Shown in pieces: positions 54,530 to 63,201 of a DNA stretch of 64,000 bases (position 1 is its first letter; every line of letters starts with the position of its first letter). Where the stretch lies: contig RPFO01002194.1 in assembly GCA_009746045.1 (NCBI GenBank), positions 12,501 to 76,500 of the forward strand, given 5' to 3'. The notes under the pieces were generated by a model, which saw only the letters and a list, made by a program, of their open reading frames with translations, searched no databases and was not told the origin of the DNA. The position numbers and the translations under genes are program-made. This stretch comes from Mesostigma viride. Lineage: Eukaryota; Streptophyta; Mesostigmatophyceae; Mesostigmatales; Mesostigmataceae.

Positions 54530-54627
54530 TTTGGCGTATAATACGCGTATAATACGCGTATAATACGGCAATACGCAATACGCCGAGGTTTGGCCGTATT
54601 GCCGTATTGCCGTACTGGCTCACACTG

Positions 54628-54775
54628 CAACAACACGCTGCCACGCCGGACTAAGAACCGGACGATCTTCACGAACAGGAGTCGTCGAAGGACCAGCCGG
54701 AGAATCGGCGATGTCCGCTGGACTGCCCAAAATTTCAGAATCCCTCGGTATGCGGAACTCCATCGAGTCCGGCAT
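54628..54775 (-). CDS. Element B ORF X, upstream part
   Basis: ATG at 54775, 28 bp after the LTR end. The frame reads MPDSMEFRIPRDSEILGSPA ... AGPSTTPVREDRPVLSPAWQ and meets the hAT target duplication at 54627. After removal of the hAT element the two halves are collinear but not in the same phase (offset by two), so either this copy has an indel or the start lies elsewhere. It is Pro/Ser-rich and probably disordered. Confidence 0.5.
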
Positions 54776-54802
54776 TTTTCTTGTTACGAAGATTGTAATA
54801 CG

Positions 54803-55418
54803 AGTTGAGTGAGAGTTTACTCCCGAGGGAATCCATGGCTCTTGCAGGAAAGTTGCCTTTATTATAATGAGAAAACACAGACGTAAGTCACGTCACGTCC
54901 GAGACTGCACGTAGCACAGACGACAGGGTCGCTGTGCCAAGAGAGCGTGCACGCAAGAGCTAGCGTCCCGGTGCGACCAAGTCACACATATAGCTTGCTA
55001 GGGACGCGTCCAAGTATTCAGCTGTACTGTCACAGCTGAACTGTCAATCAATTGATTACACAGACTCTGGCACGCCTTTGGCGCGCAGATCTATCAATTG
55101 TCCATACGGCTAGTCCTGTGGACCTATCCGTACACTACTCAGCATCAATTGTCTCATAGGTCCTGGCGCGCTACAGCACACCTACCTATCAATTGACCAT
55201 CAAGTCCTGTACAAGTCCTGTCAACGTCCTGCGGACTATCAAAGTGACACTTGTACATCCTGTGTCCGTACGCGCCCACAGTGGCGCGCCGGGTACTGTC
55301 GGCACAGCCTAGGAAACGTCATAACTTTTACGTCCCGTAACCGAATGAGGCGTTCAAGGTGCCATTGGAAAGAGCGTAACAATCTCTATCCATCTAACGT
55401 AAATCCTTTACGTTAACT
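54803..55418 (-). repeat. Element B 5' LTR (616 bp)
   Basis: Pairs with 35829-36444. It is followed in element direction by CGTATTACAATCTTCG, which does not look like a tRNA 3' end complement. Confidence 0.94.
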
Positions 55419-55423
55419 GGGGG

Positions 55424-55669
55424 CTGTGGGAGAAGTATGTTGCCATCGTGGCGGACGTGGCCATCCAGAACAATTACATGCCAGCGGGCAGGAGGGAGGC
55501 CGCCGCCAAGCACGCAGCATCGGCAATGCGATGCCACCTGACATCAACCAGGTCCAATGCCAAGAAGCAGATTCGAAAGATGACGCTAGACAACAAGAAG
55601 TACGTTGAGGCGGCGGCAGCGCCAGCCGGCGACATCCGCTCCAAGGGGCGTAAACGCCTGGTGTATGAC
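55424..55669 (+). CDS. Unknown acidic protein, exon 2 right half
   Basis: Continues from 35828: LWEKYVAIVADVAIQNNYMP, then helical and basic (RREAAAKHAASAMRCHLTS, NAKKQIRKMTLDNKKYVE) and KGRKRLVYD at a phase-0 donor (GAC|GTAAGT). Its existence in frame is the strongest evidence that B is inserted in a coding exon. Confidence 0.78.
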
Positions 55670-55906
55670 GTAAGTGTATGACTTACGGGGTCACTTTGCT
55701 GCTCAACTAGGTTTAATGGGTGGTGGCCTGTCGAGGAACGTGTGGACTAAAAACGATATGGTAAAGCCTTGCTGTTCTTCCTTGTGCCCTTTGCAACATC
55801 ATGCATTATATATCCATGATGTCGTATGCATTACATTCTACACTTGCTCACTGTCATGTATGTGTGTACGCTTGCAATTGGACTTGCTCGTGGTGTCAAT
55901 GCGCAG

Positions 55907-56134
55907 TTCCTCCTTCGCAAGTTCAAGCACTGGAACGTGGACACGATGAAGCAGCGAAAGGTCCTGATTGACCATGTCGGCCTTGTGGTAGACTCCGTGT
56001 GGGAAGCTGAGGCTGACATGAGGGCCAAATCAGCTAGCGGCCTCGTGGCGAGGAAGTTTCTGACCACCGCTGACGCAGCCAAGTTCGATGCAGACCTGGA
56101 CGACCTCATTGAGGAGGAAGCACTGGACGAGTGA
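55907..56134 (+). CDS. Unknown acidic protein, exon 3 (last)
   Basis: Acceptor GTCAATGCGCAG at 55906, phase 0. FLLRKFKHWNVDTMKQRKVL, IDHVGLVVDSVWEAEADMRA and an acidic end (ADLDDLIEEEALDE), stop at 56134. The spliced product would be about 376 residues. AATAAA-like signals follow at about 56416 and 56447. Confidence 0.72.
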   Translation, partial: FLLRKFKHWNVDTMKQRKVLIDHVGLVVDSVWEAEADMRAKSASGLVARKFLTTADAAKFDADLDDLIEEEALDE

Positions 56135-56499
56135 TGATAAATGGCATTAGCGGAAGACAATAATGACTATCCACAACTTGTGCACGGTATACAATGGCAT
56201 CAGGCCATGCCTTGGCTGGACCCCAAGTCCAGACTCACCACCAGCTGGTAATGTTACGCTAGGTGGAACCTTGTATTATGGCAGGACCTTGAAGACATTG
56301 ATGATGATACTGCCTTTGAATACTCTGTGTTTTTCTGATGTGAGCCAATGATGCTATGTGTTTTATCATGGTGGGCCGCACCTTGTCTTTTACACTTACA
56401 CTTATGGTTCTCTGAATAAATTATTTTATTATCATATGTATATGCATAATAAATTGTTAGAGACTGTCTACATCAAATCCTGCATTTTGAGATCCATAA

Positions 56500-57180
56500 C
56501 CAAGACGGTAACTAGTTATGGGTTTGGTTACTGGGCCATAACCATGGCAGTAACCAGGCCTGTTTACGGGGCAATAACTAGTAATGGTTACTGGCCTGGT
56601 TACGGGCCAGTAACCAGGCCCGTAACCTGCCCCAGTACATAATACAGGACCAGTAACCATGGCAATAACCAGGACCGTTTACGGCGCCGTAACTAGTAAT
56701 GGTTACGGGCCAGGTTACGGGCCCATAACCAGGACAGTAGCCATGCCCGAGACTGGCCCGTAACCTACATATGCTGATGCCAAATACCGGACCCGTAACC
56801 ATGCCAGTAACCATGCCCGTTTACGGGTCAGTTACTTGTACAGGTTACGGGCCAGTTACGGGTCCCGTAACCAGGCCAGTAACCCATCCCGGTTATCAGA
56901 ACTGGTCCCGTAACCATGCCGGTAACCCATCCCGGTTCTCAGAACTGGTCCCGTAACCATGCCAGTTTACCGCCCGGTAACTTCTACTTGGGCCGTAACC
57001 ATGACCGTAACCCAGATAGGTTACGGGCATGGTTACGGCTCCGGTAAAAGTTACCGCCCAGTAAACGTTCCGGTAACTATTACCGCCCGGTAACCATTAC
57101 CGGCCGGTATTTAGTCTGTTGCATTCCGGGTTACCGGCCGGTAACTTGGCCGGTAACCTTAAACGTACATGGTTACTTGG
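56500..57180. repeat. GGTAAC/GTTACC palindromic minisatellite
   Basis: Dozens of short units of the type GTAACCATGCCAGTAACC and GGTTACGGGCC in both orientations, so the strand can fold back on itself at many places. No coding value. Confidence 0.9.
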
Positions 57181-57324
57181 TGAGCTATGCTCATTTTATC
57201 TATGACTAACCTGCTGAGCGGAGAATGCAACGCCGTATAGCACCAAAAGAAAAAATAATTTTAGAAAAAATATTTTTTGTGCTGGCACCCGTACCCCAGC
57301 CACCCAGGTAGGGGTTGGCTGGAG

Positions 57325-57345
57325 AGGTGGTTGCTATAAAGGGTG
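57325..57345 (+). promoter_or_regulatory. Putative TATA promoter of element D
   Basis: GGTTGCTATAAAGGGTGGGC lies about 120 bp before the ATG at 57453. The leader between them is A/C-rich (CACAAAAAACAAAACGC). Confidence 0.4.
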
Positions 57346-57452
57346 GGCTTCCATTCTAGGGAAGCAGGTTGTTTTCTTTTGCCTGAGAACCTCACGTGAC
57401 CACAACACAAAAAACAAAACGCAAGATAACACATCAAGCAGTATAACCTACC

Positions 57453-58555
57453 ATGTCCACAGTGACAGCCCCAGACCGGAATTTCCTAGCGAAACTCAAG
57501 CAAGCAGCCAAGGAGGGATGCACCCCAAAGGAGGCCGCCACTGCGGTTCAGAAGATCCTAGGGGAGGGGAACTGGCTAGAGCGGATCCAGAAGCTCAGTC
57601 CGGGGCGTGCCAAGAACGTCATGGACGTCCTGGAGGAACGGGGGTTTGTCAGCGACTGGGATGGGGAGGAGGCCCTGGCCGATGTGCTAGCAGCGCAACT
57701 GGGGGAGGCTATTGCAGAGCCGGACCCACCAGTGTCAGCAGGTGCGGTGGGAACGGGGGGTGTTCCCCTTCGGCAGGTGGAAGCGGAGGGGCGGGGCATG
57801 GTGGAGCGGGCGCTGGGGAGGACGATGGCGCTCCTGGGGCGATCGACCAGGCTGTGGCGGAACTGGACCGAAACCTAGGTCGGCTGCTGGGGACCGATAC
57901 GGGCTATGCAACGCCAGCTGGAGGGCTTCCATCCCGGCCGGGCAACGCCCGCACTGGCGGAGATATTGGCGACCTAATCTCGGCTATGTCGAAGCTGCTG
58001 GACCAGGCAAAGACTCCAGCAGCTGCAAGCCCAGCCGCAGCGACGACTGCTGGCAGGCTGGCGCGCACGAAGGGGGTGGCGCTGAGTGGGCATGCAGTGC
58101 CGGTGCTGGTGAGCAACATGCTGGAGGCGGTGCTGCCGGGAATGCTGGACTACGCGGAGAGCGTGGGGGGGAAGTCCATCCGTGCATCGTTAATGCTGAC
58201 GATGCACGGCAGCTCAGCCAGCGGGGAGAGGCGGATGCTGCTCCTGCAGATGGCAGGAATTCTGGACACGATGGTGACAGAATTTGGCTACTGGGCCACG
58301 CCACGCTCCGAAGTAATTCTGGAGCTGGCAGCAGCCGAGTACCTGGCAAAGCTGATCACGGCATGCCAGCTGGTGGATGTGGGGTCGACGGGGTGGAAGG
58401 GGACGCCGTCGGCAATGCTGCCATTCCAGGAGGGTGGAGCAATGCTGGCGTCTCCGGCGGTGCGGGCGGCGATGAGCATGGGGAAGCTGCAGCACAAGCT
58501 GGAGCAGGGTCCCGGCAAGAAGGGGCAGGGCGGCCCGTCCAACAACAACAAGTGA
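57453..58555 (+). CDS. Element D gag-like protein (one frameshift)
   Basis: ATG at 57453. The first frame (to about 57800) gives LAKLKQAAKEGCTPKEAATA and RAKNVMDVLEERGFVSDW. A one-base shift within the G-rich stretch 57740-57830 leads to IDQAVAELDRNLGRLLG, GDIGDLISAMSKLLDQAKT, AVPVLVSNMLEAVLPGMLDY, then PRSEVILELAAAEYLAKLI and a Gly/Lys/Asn tail. An all-helical protein before an RT frame fits a gag of a DIRS- or gypsy-like retroelement. The family is not certain. Confidence 0.5.
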
Positions 58556-58703
58556 GGGAGCGGTGCCTTCTTCCACTACCTCTTCCAGCACCCCTGCCAC
58601 CTCGTGACTGGTGGCAGCAGGTACGCTCAGGCCGTAGGCGCGATAGGATGAGTCGGGCTGTTAATGCTCGCACACTAGCCTGTCAGACGGTTAGGGCGTT
58701 AAA

Positions 58704-58987
58704 TTGGATGGGGGGGGGGGGCGAGACCCGCCTGCTGTAGATTCAGCCCGTGTGCCCGGGCCTCTGCAGCAGGCGGCCCTAGATGGGATCGATGATGCTT
58801 GCAGGTCCTTTGTCCGCCGGAACGGTGGTTCCGTAGCGGCAATGGCAGGATCTGTAGTGGATGGGGGTGAATATGCTGAAGGAGCCCCTTACGAACCGTT
58901 AGTGGCCGCACGCTTGGCTTTGCCTGGTCCGGGGGAAGGTGGCCAAGTGGATGTGCTGAACTTACTACCCCCTCTTGGGGAGCAATT
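58704..58987 (+). CDS. Element D linker before RT
   Basis: Open frame overlapping a run of G (58710-58720). VPGPLQQAALDGIDDACRSF ... PYEPLVAARLALPGPGEGGQ, VDVLNLLPPLGEQF. It would join the RT frame by a one-base slip at 58988. Confidence 0.4.
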
Positions 58988-59503
58988 TTGAATGATGAGA
59001 GTAGGATGGTACGGACGCTGAGCCCAGCAGAGCGGATCTTGCAGAAGTCGATGCGGATCTCGCGGGGGTGTAGCATGGAGGAGTTCGCGCGGGTTTGCAC
59101 GGTGTGTGTGGAGAGGGGGATTTTGGGTGGATTTTTTGAGGAGGAGCCGCCTATGGTGAACGGTACTTTTGGGGTCGGAAAGCCCGACGGCCGTATACGG
59201 CTGATTGTGGACAACCGGCGTGGCAACATGCCACTACCAGATCCTATGCCCGCTTTTTTACCACACCTTGGCGTGATTTGCGATTTGCCCACGCGCGCTG
59301 GGGAGGATGTTTTTGGGGGCGTATCAGATTTGGATTCGTACTACAACAGACTCCGCCTGCCAGTTTGGATGCGGCGGTACTGTGCGTGGATGCCGGTGTG
59401 GTCGGATCTGGTGGGCCTGAGTGGGGCTCGTCGGAAGGTGTGGCCGTGGATGTTGTGCTGGCCAATGGGCAACAAGCTGGCCGTCGCGGTGGCCCAGTGT
59501 GTG
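58988..59503 (+). CDS. Element D reverse transcriptase, N-terminal part (truncated)
   Basis: FGVGKPDGRIRLIVDNRRGN is the typical RT box with K..G..R...D.R..N. DVFGGVSDLDSYYNRLRLPV holds the first catalytic D, and PMGNKLAVAVAQ matches the PMG...A...Q box. The remainder of the RT is cut off by insertion of element C at 59504. The boxes resemble DIRS-like or gypsy-like RTs more than copia; the exact class cannot be fixed from this part. Confidence 0.6.
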
Positions 59504-60310
59504 TGTTAGGGATATTATATCCACCTGGCCACAATATATCCCAGCCTGATTTATTTCTTGTTGGATTTATTCCATATGGACTGAGAATTTGATAGCTTTG
59601 ATAAGCTAGATGAATTGGGCTCAATGAGCTGATCAATATTCATGTGCCATAGTCCTATACTTGGACATGGATGACTTGTAACCTGAGTCAGCCTAGTAGC
59701 ATCACGTATTTGATTGACAAGTGGTGCTATGGCCTAGTGGACAAGTGTTTGGTCCATGAGCTGACAAGTGTTGGCAGCTCATGATGACATATGTTATGAC
59801 TTACATGATGACAAGTGGGTAGACTCATTGCATGACACTTGTCACTCCAAGGAGAAGAGATGTGTCACTTTATTAATCATGTTATGTGGCACATTATTAC
59901 GTAGACACTTGGCATCTAGCTATTATGCCAGCTCATTGGATCATGTCTAGAATGTTCTAGGAATGTTCTAAGAATATGCCAGGAATATTCCTGGAATATA
60001 CTGAGAATATGCTGGGAATATGCTAGGAATATGCTAGGATGTTTCTACAAGCTTCTGTGATGATGTCATTGCTGATGTCATCCTTCCTAGCCTAAAAGGT
60101 ATAAAAGGAAACTGCCCCCTAAGGGCAGGTACCTCCATTCAACCTCCATTCAAGCTCTTCTCCAACTATTATATTCTAATAAAGCCATTTATTCTTCCAC
60201 GTAAATTGTCTTCAACCTCTCTTTCTTTCAGCACCTGCAAGGTGTGTGGGTAGCAAGGCCAAGCACAAGGCATTGTGTAAAACCCATTAGTTCCTCTCCC
60301 AATCCAAACA
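59504..60310 (+). repeat. Element C 5' LTR
   Basis: Starts TGTTAGGGATATTATATCC. TATA box GGTATAAAAGG lies at about 60098 and AATAAA at 60179. A run of GAATAT-type repeats (59945-60045) stands before the TATA box. Confidence 0.94.
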
Positions 60311-60322
60311 TGGTATCGGAGG
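60311..60322 (+). promoter_or_regulatory. Primer binding site of element C
   Basis: TGGTATCGGAGG directly after the LTR. Plant-type copia elements use TGGTATCAGAGC, complementary to initiator tRNA-Met; two bases differ here. Confidence 0.75.
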
Positions 60323-60393
60323 TTTGTTACTGAGGAACAAGAAGACCACTGTGAACCCAGAGACATCCAGTTCCATTGGCGACTGAAGACACC

Positions 60394-61251
60394 ATGGCTA
60401 CCAAGGAAGCGTGCTACAAGCAATTCCGGGCAACAAGCAAGTCCATCACAACGTTTGATGGGCGGTCTCTGAGGAAATGGGAAGAAATCAAGGCTGTGTT
60501 GAAGGCCTTAGCATCGGCCTATTGTGACCTGGTCAAGGTCCTAACTGGAGAGGAGGATTCGCTAAAGGAGGTCAAGACTGCGCTGCTGGAGGCGGAGGAG
60601 CTACTGCACGGAAGGCGTTCTGCTCAAGCAAAGAAGGAGGGCTCCCCTAACGGCCAGGTTTTCCACACTACTACGAAGAAAAGTGGAGGAAAGAGGCGGT
60701 GCAATTACTGCAAGAAGGCCGGGCACGTGGACACCCAGTGCTGGGAGAAGCATCCGGAGCTGAAGCAAGAACGCAAGAACAAGGCAACGCGACGGAACCA
60801 AGCGAGAAAGGAGCACTCACCAGGTGCCAGCGAGGCGCGTATCACCGAGGAGGCTGCGGAGCGGTCCGGCTTCGTCTTCGCCACCATCGCCGAGTCGCCA
60901 TCGCCGTCGGATGCTGCTGCACTCACGCAGTATGAAAAGAAAGCACCGACCAGCTGGGTGCTGGATTCCGCAGCGAGCTGTCACATGACGCCATGCCCGT
61001 CGGACTTCGTGTGCCTGCACCCTCATGACAGGGAAATCGCCGGCTCAGGCGGCCAACTGAAGGCGACAGCCATCGGGACTGTCAAACTGAAGCTGCCGGG
61101 TCAGGACGCGGACGTGCACCTCCAAAACGCGCTGCTCGTTCCCAGGCTGAGCACCCGACTTCTATCAGTCGGCCAGCTCGTCAAGGATGGCCACAAGGTC
61201 GACCTCGCCAGCGGGTTGCTGTGCTGGACAGCAGGCCCTGCAGCATCGTGA
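60394..61251 (+). CDS. Element C gag-protease
   Basis: ATG at 60394 (caccATGGC). The N-terminal ITTFDGRSLRKWEEIKAVLK matches the start of copia gag proteins, but only about 80 residues precede the zinc knuckle CNYCKKAGHVDTQC, so the middle of gag is deleted. A copia protease follows: SWVLDSAASCHMT (DSA for DSG), then ATAIGTVKLKLPG and VPRLSTRLLSVGQLV. The frame then slips near 61221 into the next frame. This protease sits in the canonical place, in contrast to elements A and B. Confidence 0.82.
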   Translation: MATKEACYKQFRATSKSITTFDGRSLRKWEEIKAVLKALASAYCDLVKVLTGEEDSLKEVKTALLEAEELLHGRRSAQAKKEGSPNGQVFHTTTKKSGGKRRCNYCKKAGHVDTQCWEKHPELKQERKNKATRRNQARKEHSPGASEARITEEAAERSGFVFATIAESPSPSDAAALTQYEKKAPTSWVLDSAASCHMTPCPSDFVCLHPHDREIAGSGGQLKATAIGTVKLKLPGQDADVHLQNALLVPRLSTRLLSVGQLVKDGHKVDLASGLLCWTAGPAAS

Positions 61252-62057
61252 CGAGGAACAACACCTACTTTTTGCCCGCGCGCGGTGCGGACGCAGCGAT
61301 GGACGCCATCCCAGAGCTGAAATCTTCGGCGACGAGCTTCAAGAACGACGCTGCCTGTCAAGGGCAGAAAATGGCGAGCAGCGAGCGCAGCATCTCACGT
61401 GCCTCGGGACACGCGGCGGAGTGGCTGGCCGTGGGCCTAACGGTCATACTGGCCATGCTTGCCCGTGTATGCGGGATCGGGGGCGGCCTACTGGGCATTA
61501 CTCGCACACTGCGTGGCTTTTTATACTCTGCGCCGGCCCAGTGGAAGTTCACGCCAATTCGAGAAGTTTCCAGCGCAATGGAGAAGTCCGTGTCAGACGC
61601 TGAAGTACTTCCAGAAACTGCGGTCCAGAACAGCCCAGTGCAGGCGGAGCGCGTTGTCGCCGCCAGCATACCAGGTGATACTGGTGCTAGTAACCAAAGT
61701 CCGGCGACCAGACCAAAGGCGCGGCGCTCGAACGCTGCCAGCCTAACTGAGGGGGAACAAATTCGTGACGCGAGGGCGAAATCGACCAAGCTGCCAAATT
61801 TTTCTAAGTCCTGGACTGCCAAGTCCGGTGCTGGCGCGAGGCCTCGAGCGAGCCGACAACGACGTGGACAGCGACCTGTCAGCCAAAGTGTTGTCAAGCA
61901 CCAACGGTCAACTAAGGTGCAAAATGCTGCCAAGGCATCACGTCGGTCAGTTGACGGTGTTCGGCCAGGCCATGGCATTTGCAATTGCGCTAGCTGCAAC
62001 GACCCTTGGAAATTGTCGCCCAGGATGCACAGACCCCACTCCTCAAGGTTGCCCTAA
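61221..62057 (+). CDS. Element C downstream frame
   Basis: Begins with the expected continuation of the protease region (LDSRPCSIVTRNNTYFLPAR) after a one-base slip. It then has a hydrophobic stretch (WLAVGLTVILAMLARVCGIG) that could span a membrane, and a long basic Ser/Arg-rich tail (RPRASRQRRGQRP). No integrase motifs are present. It may be a fortuitous fusion after deletion of pol. Confidence 0.35.
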   Translation: MLDSRPCSIVTRNNTYFLPARGADAAMDAIPELKSSATSFKNDAACQGQKMASSERSISRASGHAAEWLAVGLTVILAMLARVCGIGGGLLGITRTLRGFLYSAPAQWKFTPIREVSSAMEKSVSDAEVLPETAVQNSPVQAERVVAASIPGDTGASNQSPATRPKARRSNAASLTEGEQIRDARAKSTKLPNFSKSWTAKSGAGARPRASRQRRGQRPVSQSVVKHQRSTKVQNAAKASRRSVDGVRPGHGICNCASCNDPWKLSPRMHRPHSSRLP

Positions 62058-63190
62058 TGTTTTGTCTGTGGGAAATGAACTTGTATGTCGACTTTTGTGT
62101 CGTGTTTGCTGGAACTTGTGAGGCGCCGTAATTAAGCCTGCGTTTTCTGGTTCTTTCTTTGTGTTCTTCCAGCAATTATGTGTTTATTTTGCCATGCGTT
62201 CAGTGGCAATGGCCCACGCATTTTGGTATTGTTCCCACGAGACGTTTTCTACGTACCTGGAGTGTATATCCAGAGTTTTTGCACGCTATTTGTGGCACTG
62301 TCTGCGGCGTAGTGAAGCGCCGTTGTATCGTCGTCTACGACTTGTTTTCGTAAGTTAAAGTGCCTGTGACGCGTGTGTTATTTTGTTTTGTGCTGAGAGC
62401 ATTGCTTGTATGCAAATGTTTACGTCCTTTGTGTCGAATTCGGCTGTGCATTTCGGCATAGCCTGTAATGTCGGACGTAATGTTTACTCTCGGGCACTGA
62501 TTTGTGAATCGTGACAAGTAATCGTTACTTGTGTTCGCCTTTGTGGCGGTAATGTTTTGCACGTCCTGTTTTCTTTGCTATGAAGCGTGTTTATCTGTTA
62601 TGGCCACTGTGTTTGTGTTGAAGGTTGTATTGTACCTTGTTTGTGTGGCATTTGTTGCCATGTTTGTTTGCTCACCCCGTTTATTTGGCGTAAAACGTGA
62701 TGTTGGTGTCATTTATTTTGTGAGATGGCGTATGTTATGTTGCTCCGTGTGTGTACAGCACGTGTTGTTGCCGTTACCCTACCTCTATACCGTTTGGGTT
62801 AGCTCATAGGGACCTTCTTTGTTGGCATGTGTTGCCGTATTATATGTGTGGGACTGTGTGCCCCTATTGTGTCCATGGGCAGCCGCTTTGAGTGAGGGGG
62901 GAATGTAGCATCTAGAGCACTTTTTCCAACTAAGGGTTGGGTATCAGCCATCCAGGATGGGCAGCTAGTGCGTCGCTGCTATGGTTGGACACTCATTCGC
63001 GTTGCCGGGGGGGATCAGTGGCGGTAGTGCGGCTCATGACCGCATGTTGGAGCTTCAAGCGTTTCACGAGGACGGCATCTTCATTTTCAGTTGCACCATG
63101 CTAGCAACTGGACGGCATGCTACGAGCATGTGGTTAAGGGGGGTGTTGAGATTCCACCTACCCAGTCATCTTTTGCTTTGTGCCCATGTG
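62058..63190 (+). other. Element C 3' non-coding region
   Basis: T/G-rich without a convincing gene. It contains GAGGGGGGAATG (about 62896) and CTAAGGGGGGTGTT twice (63137 and 63193), the second being the functional-looking polypurine tract at the LTR. Confidence 0.6.
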
Positions 63191-63201
63191 GCTAAGGGGG
63201 G

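Larger units (their letters stand above)
50572..54619 (+). mobile_element. hAT transposon, 4.05 kb
   Basis: Flanked by an 8-bp duplication with one mismatch (TCACAGTG 50564-50571; TCACACTG 54620-54627). Terminal sequences are AACGCCAATACGCCG on the left and, inward from the right, GCCAGTACGGCAATACGGC. Both ends are filled with palindromic CGTATAATACG/CGTATTACG motifs (50580-50740 and 54530-54610). It encodes a spliced hAT transposase with BED-like, DUF659 and dimerisation regions. A one-base slip in exon 2 suggests inactivity of this copy. Confidence 0.88.
35829..55418 (-). mobile_element. Copia-like retrotransposon B with nested A, pogo and hAT insertions
   Basis: Two 616-bp LTRs (35829-36444 and 54803-55418) differ by about 1%. 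They are flanked by the 5-bp duplication GGGGG (35824-35828 and 55419-55423). The element reads leftwards: 5' LTR, extra ORF, gag, integrase, protease-like, RT, RNase H, polypurine tract, 3' LTR. Inside, an A element interrupts gag at TGGGG, and a hAT element interrupts the extra ORF. LTR ends are AGTT...AACT as in A. Without the insertions B is about 7.9 kb. Several one-base slips in the coding frames mark it as probably inactive. Confidence 0.93.
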
